A stretch of 64,000 bases of DNA from Phoronis australis (GCA_002633005.1 NMRA01000548.1:62001-126000), one strand, 5' to 3'; shown: positions 48,445 through 60,146, counted from the first letter of the stretch. Made by a program: numbers and translations. Notes: generated by a model from the sequence alone, not told the origin.

Positions 48445-51400
48445 CACACGCACACACACACACACACACACCCCACACACACATACACACCCACACACAC
48501 ACACACACGCACACGCGCGCGGCGCGCACACATCCGAAATTGTGAAGAGTATGCCGTAATTCACAGATTGTGCGGAGTGGTACTACCTTGGCAGCCGAAT
48601 CAGTGGTGTGTACAGCATCTTCAATAGCGATGGCCGAGTGGTGTCAGTCTATTGTGACATGGAAACGGAAGGAGGAGGGTGGATGGTTAGTGCAATTTTC
48701 GAATATATTATTCCAGATTCAAACAGCGGAGCTCGACCACTTCATTCGAGCATTCGGGATTTATTGTCCAATATGAAAGCCGGATGAAAATTTTGTTGGA
48801 AACGACGAGGTTGGGAAAGTAGCAACATGGTTTGAATTTTTAGCACGCCATTAAAACGCCTTTTAAAGTAGACGCCGATAGCAATACTTTAACAACTAAG
48901 TTCAATGAGGGTTGTATCATACATTTTACCAGGTGAATTTATTTTTACATAAAATTTAATTTTCTACCTTTTCGAACTAGCGTCAATCCTAAGTACTGTG
49001 AGGGCATGAAGAATAATTGGCATTCAATGGATGTTATTTATTCAACTCGATCTGAAGCCGCAAAGGAAACCCGTCCATTCCAATTGTTTGGGTCCCTCCT
49101 TTACATCTCCAGCTCTTCACAATCCGAGTTTCATACCGAATAATAAAACCTGGCGATAAATCATCAAAATGGCTCTTATGAGAAATATGCCATCAATAAA
49201 ACTGAAAAATTCTCAAAATCTTGTATGATCTAAAAGTACGTAATGTGATTAATTTCAGGTGTTTCAAAGACGACTGAACGGCTCTCAAGACTTTTTCCTC
49301 TCCTGGAATGAGTACAAACAAGGATTCGGTTCAGCTTACCATGAATATTGGCTGGGTATGTTATGGAGGAAACTATGTTATCGTTATCAAATAAACATGC
49401 GTAGATGTATCTAAACTATCCTGCTCTCTTGTGCCAACGGTTCAAGCCCCTGTAATTAAAGTTACATACTGAATATTACAGTTTCGCGTAAAACTACAAC
49501 AATGGTTCCTACAACGCTATATACCTTTCACTAGAAGGAAATATGTTTACACTATTCATATTTTACGAGATCTGGTCCTAATATCTAATTTCCGTTCTTG
49601 AAATCGAACTCGAGTTATACCTGTCGTTGAGTTGCCGACGGCGACGTCGCTGTTGTTGTCAATGACAGCGCCATCGGCCATGTCTTGGTAGTCGTTGGTG
49701 TTCTTGCTTTCGTCATCGACCTCAGTTCTAAGTTCTACATTCGATTTCGCTAAGTGTAATTCCTTTGAGCGCATTTGTTTTTGTCTGTTTGTTTTCACAC
49801 TACATGTTGCATTTTTCTTTAGATAGACATGAAACTCATACTCGTCATTTACCTTGTTAAGAGCTTAATGCCTGTTGGTTTTAAGACTTAAAACCAACAC
49901 TTAGGAATATCGAACAAAAAGTGGCCCTGTGACGGCTACATTTCAGTGGTAGTTTTTAGGATTCATGTGAAATTTGGTGCTTGGGAAGATCTCTTGAAGC
50001 TCTTCGGAATGATTTAAATCTTGTCTCGCTATATGTCCTATTCTTCTTGTTACTTGATTTTCTCCAATGATTGATTGACGTGCATTAGCTGTGACTTCTC
50101 GGCCGGTCTGAAAGTTGATAGGTATGCCTAAATAGACCTCATCATGTGCCACATAGAGAATCCTACACAAGTCTCAGGTTTATGACATGGGCAAAACCTC
50201 TTTGAAATTTCGTCGAAATCCCGAGACTTCTCACATGAACCGTAAAAGCGATATTTTTGCCTAAAAACTCGACGTGTCTAAGACTTTCAACAGCATGACG
50301 CAACTTTTGTAAAAACATGCCTGTGCAATGTAAAGAAAACTCAGTTGCTCTTTTTTAACACTTTTATATTAAACTGAACAATTATAAATTGCATTCAGCT
50401 TTCGTCACCAACTGTTCAAGTTAGAATATAATAAATAGTCGATGAAGTTGTTATACTTTAAACTTAACAAATACAGTCAGCAGGGATGCCCCGCGCGTGA
50501 GCAGTGAATTGACCTTGACTGAGACAACACAGCTAGACCGTCTCATCGCGTTTCTAGAGTTGAGGTTCGTCTCCGTTTGAATTAACGAGGATATGGAATT
50601 TCCGCCCCCGAAGATGGGCCCGTGTAAGAAGTTGTTTTTCATGTCTTTCCGACTGGAAGCACGTACAGTTGTGACACCCGATTTTTAGTCACAACCTAGT
50701 CCAATTCATGTAATTCCGGAATTGTTTTGTTGGCGCGCGTTTGGTTGTTGGTATAAGTGTTTTGCAGACGATAACATCATAGACTATAGTACATGGACCA
50801 CTAACTCCGCCGTATACGTTCAATGGAGGAAATCTGTGGTCTCACGCACAAGCCGTTACGTCATTATTCACTAGCGCCATCTGGCCAAATTATCGAGTAT
50901 TTCTGCTAATCGTTGTCGTTGTCGGCTGTTGTGTGGTCGAGTGGTAGTAGCATTGCTAAAAGTACTCACGATACCAACAATTCTACTATTGGAAGACTTT
51001 GAACAGCGTTTGAATGCCGAAATTAATTTTTTTCGTTGTATTGAACAGTAAAATAGACGCGAGAATTTTCCGTCACAATACACTAACCGCAAACTGAAAC
51101 AGACAATGCAAGAGAGTGGTGTCTCCTCTAGGACAGTACACAAGAAAATATCGGAGTTGCGAATCAGTTATCTATGATAAAATGTAAAGCGATAGATTTC
51201 TACTTTGCACTACTTTGTGATTTGCCTATGTAATATCAAAAAATTACGTACTCGGTGTTATTAACCAGTCATGTCGTAACACATTTTAGGTCTTGTGAGA
51301 AAAAAGTTTCCAGCTTTGACTTACTGTTTCTCGTGATATTCGAAGTTTACTGGTGACGTCCCACACTCGATCATTTCTCACACTTCAGCGCAGTCACACG

Positions 51401-54400
51401 TCTAAGAGTTCCAGAGCAATGTAGGTCCTACACCGTCCTGTTATTCTATGAAATTTGCACACATGTGCCGAGTTACTGGCTCAAATTAGACGCAAAATGA
51501 TGTTTTTGCAGCCATTTTTCAAATTTTCGATTTGCAGAGTCATTCTCCGGCATCCTTTGATGGACCTTTCTGGATTGTGGATAATTCTTCCCAAGTACTA
51601 TCTAAAATACACCATCATTTTTTGCCACGGCTTACCATTCTCGAGTTTTCAACTTGTGTTAAATTTATTGAGTTTTTCGTGCTGTGTATCCGCCATCTCT
51701 ATACAGATTGTTGTAAAATTTAGTTACTGGTTAGATGTTGACAAGCATCATCTGCGGTATACACATATTTTTTACTCCGTTCTTTGACATTTAATGGTCA
51801 GATGACCTCATTTATTGACTATCCCACGTGCTGCAGGTTGTAGTTTTCATCCTATCGATATACAATTCACGTATTGTATCGGTGATTAAAATCTTCAAGC
51901 AATAAGCTGACTCATTTGTCATAGATAAAGGCATATCAAAAGAAAAAATGTCTACATACCAGCGTGTTCGATCCAACTCTGTTGAATTGATTTGTTGGAA
52001 TAACCATTGTAGGAAATGATGAACTTCATTACGTCACCAGCAGATCAACTGTTTACGAACTTAGGATTGACCTGGAAGACTTCGAAAACACCACGGTTTT
52101 CGCGCTCTACAAAGAATTTCGTGTGGCAAGCGAGGACCACATGTATCGGCTAACTGTTAACGGATATGACGAGATCAGCACCTCAGGTTAGAAGTTATAT
52201 CTGCAAAACCTGGTTGATTAAACTTCTTAAGCCTGCCGCAGCTGCGTCATCACAAAAATCAGTTTTTATTCCTAGTGTTTCTGTGTAATAGTATAATTTG
52301 TATATGGTTATTCAGTCACGGTGGACATAGCTGCAGAGAAACCGGCAGCTTGAGTGACTGCACAATAAATAAGTATCTAAGCATTTGCTTCTGTTCTATC
52401 TTGAAAGTCCAGAAAGTGACTTGGTATTCATCTTATCTAGAACTGAAGACGGTATTTTGTTTTCATTGGTAATTCTAGGAATGTGAAAACGTAAATCAGA
52501 CCCATAGGAAGGCAAAAATTTCACGGAGTGGGCCTAGGGCCAACGCACTGACGGGTAACTGAGAGATGACTCAAGTATCTGTAGCTAAGATCTAACTGTG
52601 AAAATACGAAATTCGATGAACTAAAGCTCAGCTATGATGCACTTGAGACAGGCAGCTTAACTCGCACCTATCCACCTGCGTTGGCTCTTAGGTCAGGATT
52701 CGTTTTTGTTATGATACTGTTTCGGGAGAAGTTCGTTTTATTTTTTCATTCTTTGTAGGAAGTTTTTGAAATGGTGAAGTCCCGAGGTCCGTAGTATAGT
52801 GCCTTTGGGGCTGTTCAAAATCCCTCGTTGAAACACGGTCGGTAGCCCAATTTCTGGTGGCGGGGGAAAATGATAGAGAGTGTGTCCCAAAATATACACA
52901 CTTCAACGCTTGGAGTTCAAATTCAGTTCCCGTGGATGACTCAGATTCTTCGCCGGTCTACTGCATGGTTACACCTTATTTTTAACATGAGTGTGTCAGT
53001 CATGAGGCGCTCTGTCCGTGTAGTATGCACGGGAAAGACAAGCCAACGATTCAATTTTGAAGAACAAAATTTCATTGCGCAATACTACTGGAAAGTAAGA
53101 ACATCACGGAAGTGCAAAGACAACCATTCCAAGTTAACAAGCAATGAGTTTAATTTTATTTATTTAAGGTCTTAAACTTATTTTTCGATCAACGGTTTGT
53201 GAATTAACTAATCGATCACACTGTAAGTCAATAAACAATTTACTGCCATTTGAATTGTGAGAACATTCTGCTACACTTTGTAGAGCTGTCCGACATTCAT
53301 CAGTATCATTGAGACTTATTTCAGACAGACAAAAATCGTTCAGTGCACTTTGATATTTGGGGATCTGGTAATTGATCGAGATTTCCCAAATGTCAGCTTG
53401 CATCTAAGTTCAGTGAAGCATTGCCATTTCTTACAAGATTAGCTTCTAATTGTCAAAAAATCATCTGTCAATCAGTCGAATTTCGCAGACACATAAACGT
53501 GCGAACCAGAAGACAACAATCCATTCCATGAGTAATGCCTTTACCTTGATTTAATTTCTTAATTCCTCTTTGTTCCCCCGTTTGTGAGTTTAAACGACAA
53601 ATCTTGTACCTAATTCAAAAAGCAACGCATTTATTGTCATTTAAATTGTGATTATGTTTTTGGGTACTGTCCGATTTTCATCAATGTCTTTGAGAGATAG
53701 TTTAGATAAGCAAAAAAGCGCCTAAGTGTACTTTACTCTTTGGAGATCGGATTATAGAGTTTTTCGAACTTCAGACTGCCACTAACTTCACTGAAACATC
53801 ATCAATTCGTACAAGATTAGCTTTTAATTGATCAAAAATAATCAAGCTGTCGATTTTCGTAGATACATAAACACGTAAATCAGAAACCAACGAATTTGTT
53901 TATCAAAACTTAATACTATAAGAAATTTTCGCAGGCATGCTCGCAGATTTTGACGGGTGACCAGAGGAACATGGCAGATGAGACTTTCGAATTAAGGTGT
54001 ATTTTTGCTCATTTCAGAGGTACCTACATATGTAACGGTAAACTATTAATACTTGAACTCCAAAAAGTTGAAATCTTTGTTTATGATTGCAAGCACTTTG
54101 AGTACTCCCGTTCGACATGTACACGGTCATCACAAACCGTACTCCTGACAGTCTTTTCGACATGTGCAAATTCCTTTCAAAAAACTCCCAGTAACGATCT
54201 TCAAAAATACTATTCTCGTGATAACATGGTAAAAAAGTAACCTTATTTCATAAATAACCCACGGAAATAACCATTTTGTGTAATTCGCAAACAGTGGTCT
54301 TCACGTTGTTTAAAATTCCACCTTTTCGATGGCGGTCAATCATATTGTAATTTTTGAGTATAGAGGGACAAAGGTACAATTCCCCCCTACCGCCCCACCG

Positions 54401-55610
54401 AGAAAGGGTCCCGTCTGAATGGCTAAACATAATTAAGCTTGGAAAAATGTGACAGTTCATTCAATCGTCGTCTGACCCTGCAAAAAGAGACGTTCCTTAA
54501 TATGAAAGCACAACGTTTATGTCGGTTGCCACGGTTTAACCCTGTCGCCTTCAAATTTTTTTGGGAGCATTTGCCCACCCGCCCNNNNNNNNNNNNCCCA
54601 CCCGCCCCCCCCCCCGCTTCCTACGGCCTTGTAAACAGTGAGTTTCCGTGATTGGTGATTTGTAAAATGGAGTCTTGATCTTAGGATTGTAGCAGCGATC
54701 GTAACAAAAAGTTTCTTAAGAGATCTGTCGAACGAGAATTCATTTGGTCTGTTGTTTCGGTTGTGATAGCAAATGGAACTGTTTTGGAAGTAATGTGTAA
54801 CTTAGTTGTGTAAACACTTGCAATATACTTTCAAGCAGGGTCTTCAAACAGAGTTTTTTTTTAATAGTTCGCACATTGGATTTGTAAGGGCAAAGTAGTG
54901 GGAGTTGGTGATAATTCTTGATGCTCACAATATGATCAAAATATCAATGGAAAAAATTATGTACATGCCCATGCATTGGTTCATGCACCTATGAATACAA
55001 AATAATTTGATTGTTCGCACATTGACGCATGCTGCCCAGCTTAAATATATGCAGACACGGGCGACCATTCCATATTCGTTTGCTAGACTTAAATGTGGCG
55101 ATTCTTCATTATTGATTCGAACTACTTTTCAATAAAACAGTTAATATTCAGTTGAAAACACGTGAACATTTCTCGTTTTGTAACAACAGCCAAGCTTCTA
55201 GCAAATGCTACGTTAAACTTTTGGTCTTTAATTTACTAAAAGTATTTTAAATACTGGAGTTTAATTCCAGCTATTGCCGCAACTCCACGTACAGGCGGCG
55301 TAAATACCATCACATGCTTTTATATTCTATTGTTCTTCTAGGAGATTCCTTCAAATTTCATAACGGGAGATACTTTTCAACAAAGGACGTGGATAACGAC
55401 CATAACTCAGTAAATTGCGGTCTGACTTTTAAAGGCGGATGGTGGTACGGTGATCCTTGTCATCAAGCCAACTTGAATGGTTTGTACTTGTCAGGAAATA
55501 ACAACCAAATGGGAGTAAGTGTGGTTTGGTATCATTTTAGAGGTCTGTACTACTCTTTGCGTAAAACAGAGATGAAAACTCGACCACTTGGCTTCAACAG
55601 TAAAAAATAA
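43742..55610 (+). CDS. Secreted fibrinogen-related domain protein with an N-terminal PAN/apple-like region, complete
   Basis: Five exons: 43742-44063, 48567-48685, 49259-49355, 52013-52186, 55342-55610. All junctions keep frame; the product is 326 residues. The N-terminus is a signal peptide ([20 protein letters not shown]), followed by a Cys-rich segment ([34 protein letters not shown]) with PAN/apple-like spacing, all in exon 1. Exons 2-5 encode one fibrinogen-related domain: [101 protein letters not shown] and a C-terminal [15 protein letters not shown]. The Ca-binding aspartate cluster (KDVDND) and the conserved CH.(S/A)NLNG are intact, so ligand binding of the ficolin/tachylectin kind is plausible. 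Likely role: extracellular lectin-like recognition or adhesion. Exon 1 to exon 2 is phase 1, as are exon 3/4 and exon 4/5. Confidence 0.93.
44310..44700. repeat. Degenerate short-motif repeat tract (CCAGTACTGG / GGGCCAGTA)
   Basis: About 390 bases in the first intron of the fibrinogen-domain gene. Variants of the self-complementary decamer CCAGTACTGG and of GGCCAGTA recur at least a dozen times at irregular spacing. Confidence 0.7.
45910..46370 (-). other. Unrecognised minus-strand coding-like frames inside intron 1
   Basis: Two adjacent open stretches look protein-like: 46370-46147 ([20 protein letters not shown], then [20 protein letters not shown], basic) and 46107-45910 ([20 protein letters not shown], ending [11 protein letters not shown]). 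No family is recognised. They may be parts of a transposon or of a nested gene. Splice borders were not resolved. Confidence 0.25.
46540..47245. repeat. Cluster of TTACGCTCGTAA-like motifs, cluster 1
   Basis: Repeated variants: GCTCGTAACTTTCCGCTCGT, CACTCGTAATTTTAC, ATTACGCTCGAAA (46645-46705); AGCGTAAAATTGCGAGCG (47112-47130); TTTACGCTCGTAATTCATGA (47234-47253). They match the motifs at 57165-57565. Confidence 0.6.
47285..47465 (+). repeat. Dispersed repeat family A, copy 4
   Basis: TGGTCAAGTGACCCAATTAA then TGGTAGATTGGTAAATAGTC, and a tail GTATAGTTTTGCAGAT, as in the copy at 141-400. Intron 1 of the fibrinogen-domain gene. Confidence 0.75.
48390..48525 (+). repeat. (CA)n microsatellite
   Basis: About 135 bases of near-uninterrupted CA dinucleotide with a few CG, CC and TA interruptions, ending about 40 bases before the acceptor of exon 2 (48567) of the fibrinogen-domain gene. 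Open frames through it (poly Thr-His) are artefacts. Confidence 0.97.
49556..50170 (-). other. Unrecognised minus-strand frames inside intron 3
   Basis: Frames at 50170-49943 ([20 protein letters not shown] ... [19 protein letters not shown]) and 49798-49556 (acidic, [17 protein letters not shown]) are coherent but match no family known to me. They lie opposite to and between exons 3 and 4 of the fibrinogen-domain gene. Confidence 0.2.
53195..53905 (+). repeat. Diverged tandem duplication, two copies of about 330 bp
   Basis: Copy 1 (about 53195-53517) and copy 2 (about 53575-53905) share, in order, TTTGTGA.TT, CATTTGAATTGTGA / CATTTAAATTGTGA, CTGTCCGA..TTCATCA, GAGA.TTA.TTT, ACAAGATTAGCTT.TAATTG and AGACACATAAACGTG / AGATACATAAACACG. 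They lie in intron 4 of the fibrinogen-domain gene. Confidence 0.8.
54585..54596. other. Assembly gap (12 N) in a C-rich tract
   Basis: The gap is flanked on both sides by CCCACCCGCCC, the right side continuing into a run of C. It is probably a sequencing failure at a C-run, with the true length unknown. Confidence 0.95.
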
Positions 55611-56332
55611 TCCAGTGCTACTGTAACAGAAGAGAAGATTTTGAGGATTGTATGGGGCTAGAAATTTGAAATGAGATTTCAAATTAAAATGGGACTGAGA
55701 TTTTCAAGCAATCCTTAATACATACCAGGTTTTAAGCAGGGCCATGCGAAATGCGCTTAGCGATATTTTGTTTTGGGTGTGTATTCTTACGCACTTACCA
55801 ATACATTGAGATGTTTTTCCCCGGAGTACATGTATTACTCAGAATTCTGCACGGTAACTGGAAGCCCTGTGCGTAGTACTTCTACTAACAACATACTCAG
55901 TTCAGAACTTCATTATGTATTCAGTATGTATGAAGACACAATTAAATCAAATTCTGTAACATAGGGTTTCTCAAACTTTCTTGCTTATAATGTGAATGTA
56001 TGTTGTACGTACAGTAGGTTAAATATTTCTCATGTCAGTGTACTTCGTTTTAACATATTCGGAAATTTATCTCATATCAGGTGTATTTAAATTGAAAAAT
56101 TAAATTAATTATTCAAATTACTACTTGAAATATTGATTTTTGATACATTATTATATTTAACACGGTCTATTGGCATAATCTTATATGTGTGATCGTACTT
56201 ACTTTCCAATGCATTATTTGACATTCCTTGTCTTGTTTTTAATTTTCTAATGCGTTCTCTAGATGACCTTTCCTTTGGCAGAAAAAAAATTAAATCAATT
56301 ACTGAAACTGCACTTGTGTTGTTACAAGTCAA

Positions 56333-56460
56333 CTGTTAACTCACTTTTAGCGACAATGCGCCCGCATCCCAGAGTGTTCAGCTTGGCTATTGATGTAGTG
56401 ATGGACCTGACCAAAAGGTAGCGTCTTGCAGGCGTAACAGCACTAAAAGTGAGTTAACAG
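56333..56460. mobile_element. MITE-like element with 18-bp perfect terminal inverted repeats
   Basis: CTGTTAACTCACTTTTAG at 56333-56350 and its exact complement at 56443-56460 enclose 92 bases. No clear target duplication was seen. No coding capacity. Confidence 0.8.
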
Positions 56461-56579
56461 CTCCAGTATTCCTTCGATATTTATTTCTTTTGTACCATCT
56501 CAACTTGGATGCTCAAAATCTCCATGCTTTGGTATTATCCGTTCTGCGTCTTTAGGAAATCTAGAATCATTCCCTACAT

Positions 56580-56649
56580 CATGGTCGCCGAGCACCGAAA
56601 AAAGAGGGGGGCTATAGCCACCCCAGTTCCCTATGGTGTGCCGCCCATG
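56580..56649. mobile_element. Short palindromic element, family C, copy 2
   Basis: CATGGTCGCCGAGCACC opposes GGTGTGCCGCCCATG with the shared core GGGGGGCTATAGCCACCCC. Same structure as 33268-33340. Confidence 0.75.
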
Positions 56650-57164
56650 TACATAGTTTATTGTACAGTGTATGTTATGACAATACGGAATAAACATATT
56701 TATCTCATTATGCCTCTTTCTCCCTTCTGTGATCTTCACAGGTAATTTACTTGACAGTGGCGACAGGTGCGTGTCCCAGCTGAACTGTATCTAAGTTTGG
56801 AAAAATATCCTAAGCACCGACACATTTTTCTTCACCTATTTGCTAAAATGTTAGTAGTAGATTTCGCATCCAACCACAAAGTAAACGTTTTCCTACAGAA
56901 ACTTTAATTTCAACTGACAGTATACACATAAGTTTAAATTTATCCGATCATTTACAACATCCGGAATTTCAAGTTTTTGGAACCAGAAAGGTGTTTTGTG
57001 CAATGTAATTCTCGAAAAACCAATGAGCGGTCAATAAGTGAAGGTGACATAATTCTATCACATTTGTGGGACCACGCCGTGAAGTGTCTCTCGAGCCGGT
57101 TATCATGTGATCCCGCAAAAGATCTACGGGGAGCCGTTGGGGCGGGAAAATGTCGCCGGAAAAA

Positions 57165-57565
57165 TACGAGCGTAATTATGTACATGTACATTACGCCGTT
57201 ATTTACGGCGTAAAATTACGCTCGTGATATAGTTTAAACTTAGTTAAATTTCCAGCAGCTGAAAGTAACTTACCTTCGTGTCTCAGAAAGGAGGACACCT
57301 GTTTCCACGGGAGGCGTAGAAATTCGTCGACAGCACATTCAACAGAAAGCTATCTGCATGTCCATTCGTAGCCATATTGGTTTTTCGTGTATGTTAGGTT
57401 AACACGCATTGGTTTAAATTTGGAACGTTCTTAAGGTATTTCACGAGCGTACGTCATGTAATTTACGGCAACATTTCACCCATTTAATTTACGAGCGTAA
57501 TTTTATTGCAACACTTTTGCAATTTAATTTACGATCGTAATAACTAGCGTAATTTTACGGCGATA
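57165..57565. repeat. Cluster of TTACGAGCGTAA-like motifs, cluster 2, with a nested palindrome
   Basis: At 57168-57226 an outer pair ACGAGCGTAAT / ATTACGCTCGT encloses a perfect hairpin TTACGCCGT / ACGGCGTAA. More variants follow (TTTCACGAGCGTAC, TTTACGAGCGTAATTTTATT, TTTACGATCGTAATAACTAG, GCGTAATTTTACGGC) up to 57565. This extends the motif family at 46540-47245. Confidence 0.65.
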
Positions 57566-58150
57566 CTTTTCCGCAACGGCCCACCATAGAGATCAACCCA
57601 ATCACTGAGTCAGCCAGCCGACGACCCTATAGGGCAGCAACCTTGGGTCATTTTAAAACAAGTTCGAGTAACCAGTAAAAGAATTATTTCATCTTCACTT
57701 ATTGAACTACTGGATGACTCAAAACATTTAGGGGTACCATAGGATCATAAGCAAGAGCATCGCATGTTACGCAAGAACCATCTACCGGCGAACCTATGAA
57801 TCATACTTTCGAATCCTAACCAGAGAACCTAGAGAGGGAGACAAATTTCTTTGGACGGCCACTGGCTGCCATTGTTGTTTCATGGACCGTAGAGAAGTCG
57901 GGCTGGCGTGTGTGCAATAAACCAATATGGCAAAATATGACAGCTCCAGTCGGTAGAAAAGCAACGGTGTTTTTTGCACTGCTTACGGCTGCAGCAACAG
58001 TTAACTGAAAATTCGTGACTTATGCTTTTTTCGCTTCCCCATAGATTCAAATAAATGATGCTCACGATTGAAACAAAAGATGTTTTTGTGTGAAACTGTT
58101 GCCAGTCAACCATTGAAAGATGGGTGATTTGAACTTAATGTCTTTATCTT

Positions 58151-58830
58151 GCAGAGTCTTAGTTAGTTTTATCTATTTACGTCATAATAAATGACAATAT
58201 TCGCAATCCTCCTCTTATTTTACTCTGCAACATAGCTCGTGGCGTACCCCGGACAAAATAGATTACGATAAATTAAAATTAACTTGTTAAATGCATTTAT
58301 CGTCATTATTTTGACATTTGTCTCTTTATTTTGATACTAGTCCTTGGGGTTTATTTTGCATTACTCATCTCTATTTATAGCCTCAAAGGACTACTTTTGT
58401 ATTCATACATTTCTCTTCGCGACACCTGATTGGTCGCCCATATTTCCTTTGTTCAGTTCAACGTGGTCTCTCTCATTCAGCCACCTACCTCGTCGTCTAC
58501 AAGACCTACGTTCCTTTTCTGTATTTTTCCCCACCCCGGCCATCCCGGGTGTCGGTTTCACTTTCTCTTTTCTCATATACATTTCCAGTTTTGTGTTCGT
58601 GTTCTGTACTTTTCCTTTAAGCCCTTCAGGCAGTTCTTTTGTTTTGTTCCCTCTTTCAGGGCTATTCATTGTACACGCCAGTGGGCGTTTTGTCCATGCC
58701 CATCTTGCAGAGTCTTAGTTAGTTTTATCTATTTACGTCATAATAAATGACAATATTCGCAATCCTCCTCTTGTTTTACTCTGCAACATAGCTCGTGGCG
58801 TACCCCGGGTAAAATAGATTACGATAAATG
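58151..58830 (+). mobile_element. Element with about 126-bp direct terminal repeats
   Basis: CTTGCAGAGTCTTAGTTAGT ... AATAGATTACGATAAAT occurs at 58151-58276 and 58704-58829 with only a few differences (e.g. CTCTTATTTT/CTCTTGTTTT, CGGACAAAA/CGGGTAAAA). AATGTCTTTAT lies immediately before the first copy and again at the end of the second, which looks like a target duplication. The 427-base interior has no convincing gene. The structure resembles a miniature LTR (TRIM-like) or Penelope-like insertion. Confidence 0.65.
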
Positions 58831-59757
58831 TCTTTATTACTGTTTCCTACATTTGATCGCTTGGATGGAAAATTATCGTGAACGGTTTGCATGATTTTGG
58901 GAGCCACTGATTAGTTTATTCTATGCCCATTGATGCTATTTTAGCCTGTTGACGGTTATAACGCAGTTGAAACACTGTATGCGCTTGTCTATAATCATGG
59001 GACCATCAAATTTGAGAAGTAATTATTTGCTTTGAACATGTTCGAAGGTAAAATGCAGTTGACTTTGAGCTTATTTGTATCTACTGTCAATACACAGGGG
59101 ACCCTGTCTCAAGATTTTTTGCTTTCAGTATAACAACAGAGATAGCAGCCCCCAAAGTATCGTTGAAAATTATCACCAGTTTTTATTTTGGGTGGTCGAT
59201 ACCTCCGGTGTTCAAAGCAAAATAAAGATATGAGACACTATACTATTTTACCAATGGGACAATCATAACATAAGAGCAAAATTAACTTTCAGGCTACTTG
59301 ACTCACCTCTATTACCGGTACTTATAAATATATGTTCAAAACTGTTAAAACTGTCAGAAATCAAAAAGCCTGAAAATGGCTGATAGATTTCTCTAACTTG
59401 CACTTAAAATCCATTGAAGAGTTCCCATGCAACTTGCACATTTGAAGCCGAAATAATGCATTTATGAAATGTTGAGTAGCAATGGAAAATGTAGACAACA
59501 CCGTAATGAATTTTTGGCTGAAACTGTTAACAGGTGTTGACAGTTACCATTCTAGCCACTGGATCAGTGCTGAAACGTTTGAAACAGGTTACCTGACACT
59601 CATGTTTTTGGTGAGTCAATAGGAAGTTGTGCCAAAGACCCCCCACTTTGAATCACAGAATTACTCTAATGACAATGAGATTTAAGTAATAACAGTGAAA
59701 TGCTTTCATCTCACAGAAGATGTAACAGTTGTACACAAGCAGGTTACACCAAACTAC

Positions 59758-60146
59758 CAACAGTCAATGCTCTGCTTCATCTGTGTAGCCTGTAGGTCCC
59801 AAAGGGTCGGTAAATATTTTTGAATTGTCCAATCACAACTGGGCAACATGTCTCCCAAGATGTCCATGTTGCCACAAGATAAAATTTCTTCTGTATGCCT
59901 GATACCGAATAGACGCATTCTGATCGGTCTCTGGCCTCGTGCCATCACATCATTTCGTTGCAGTTTGTCGAAGGCAAGTACACCTGCATCCAGACAAAAC
60001 ACTCGAAAATCCTGAAACCATTGGTAAAATATATGTTCATGTTGTTTCAACACTGTTGCAGATTTGATAGGGAACTGAGTAGTAACACTTGTCTCCTGTA
60101 AATGAATTACAAGCAACAACTGGTTGATGAGGGTTGACATCCTGTG
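59758..60146 (-). CDS. Exon resembling the C-terminal half of the P2X7-type zinc-binding domain
   Basis: Minus-strand open exon with an acceptor near 60147 (TTGTCCAG) and donor at 59757 (TTG|GTAGTT). It contains HEHIFYQWFQDFRVFCLDAG VL, then RLFGIRHTEE and GDMLPSCDWTIQKYLPT. The order F..FCL(D)..VL, a basic region, LPSC, (I)..YLP is the pattern of the cysteine-rich zinc-binding domain best known from the cytoplasmic tail of vertebrate P2X7 receptors, which also occurs in many invertebrate proteins of unknown function. It is transcribed leftwards; any continuation is beyond 59757. It forms a pair with the exon at 61146-61291. No ion-channel sequence is seen nearby. Confidence 0.5.

Noticed and set aside
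44064-48566. Extra coding exons between exon 1 and the first fibrinogen-domain exon
   Set aside because: Exon 1 ends in phase 1 with G and the next recognised exon begins AT TGT, giving an intact Asp-Cys start of the fibrinogen domain; no further in-phase exon was needed or seen.
48316-48627. Thr-His / Cys-Val repeat proteins on both strands
   Set aside because: They are translations of the (CA)n microsatellite.
58344-58750. Ser/Phe-rich frames of 106-124 codons
   Set aside because: Overlapping frames on both strands, pyrimidine-rich composition, no motif; they lie within the direct-repeat-flanked element.
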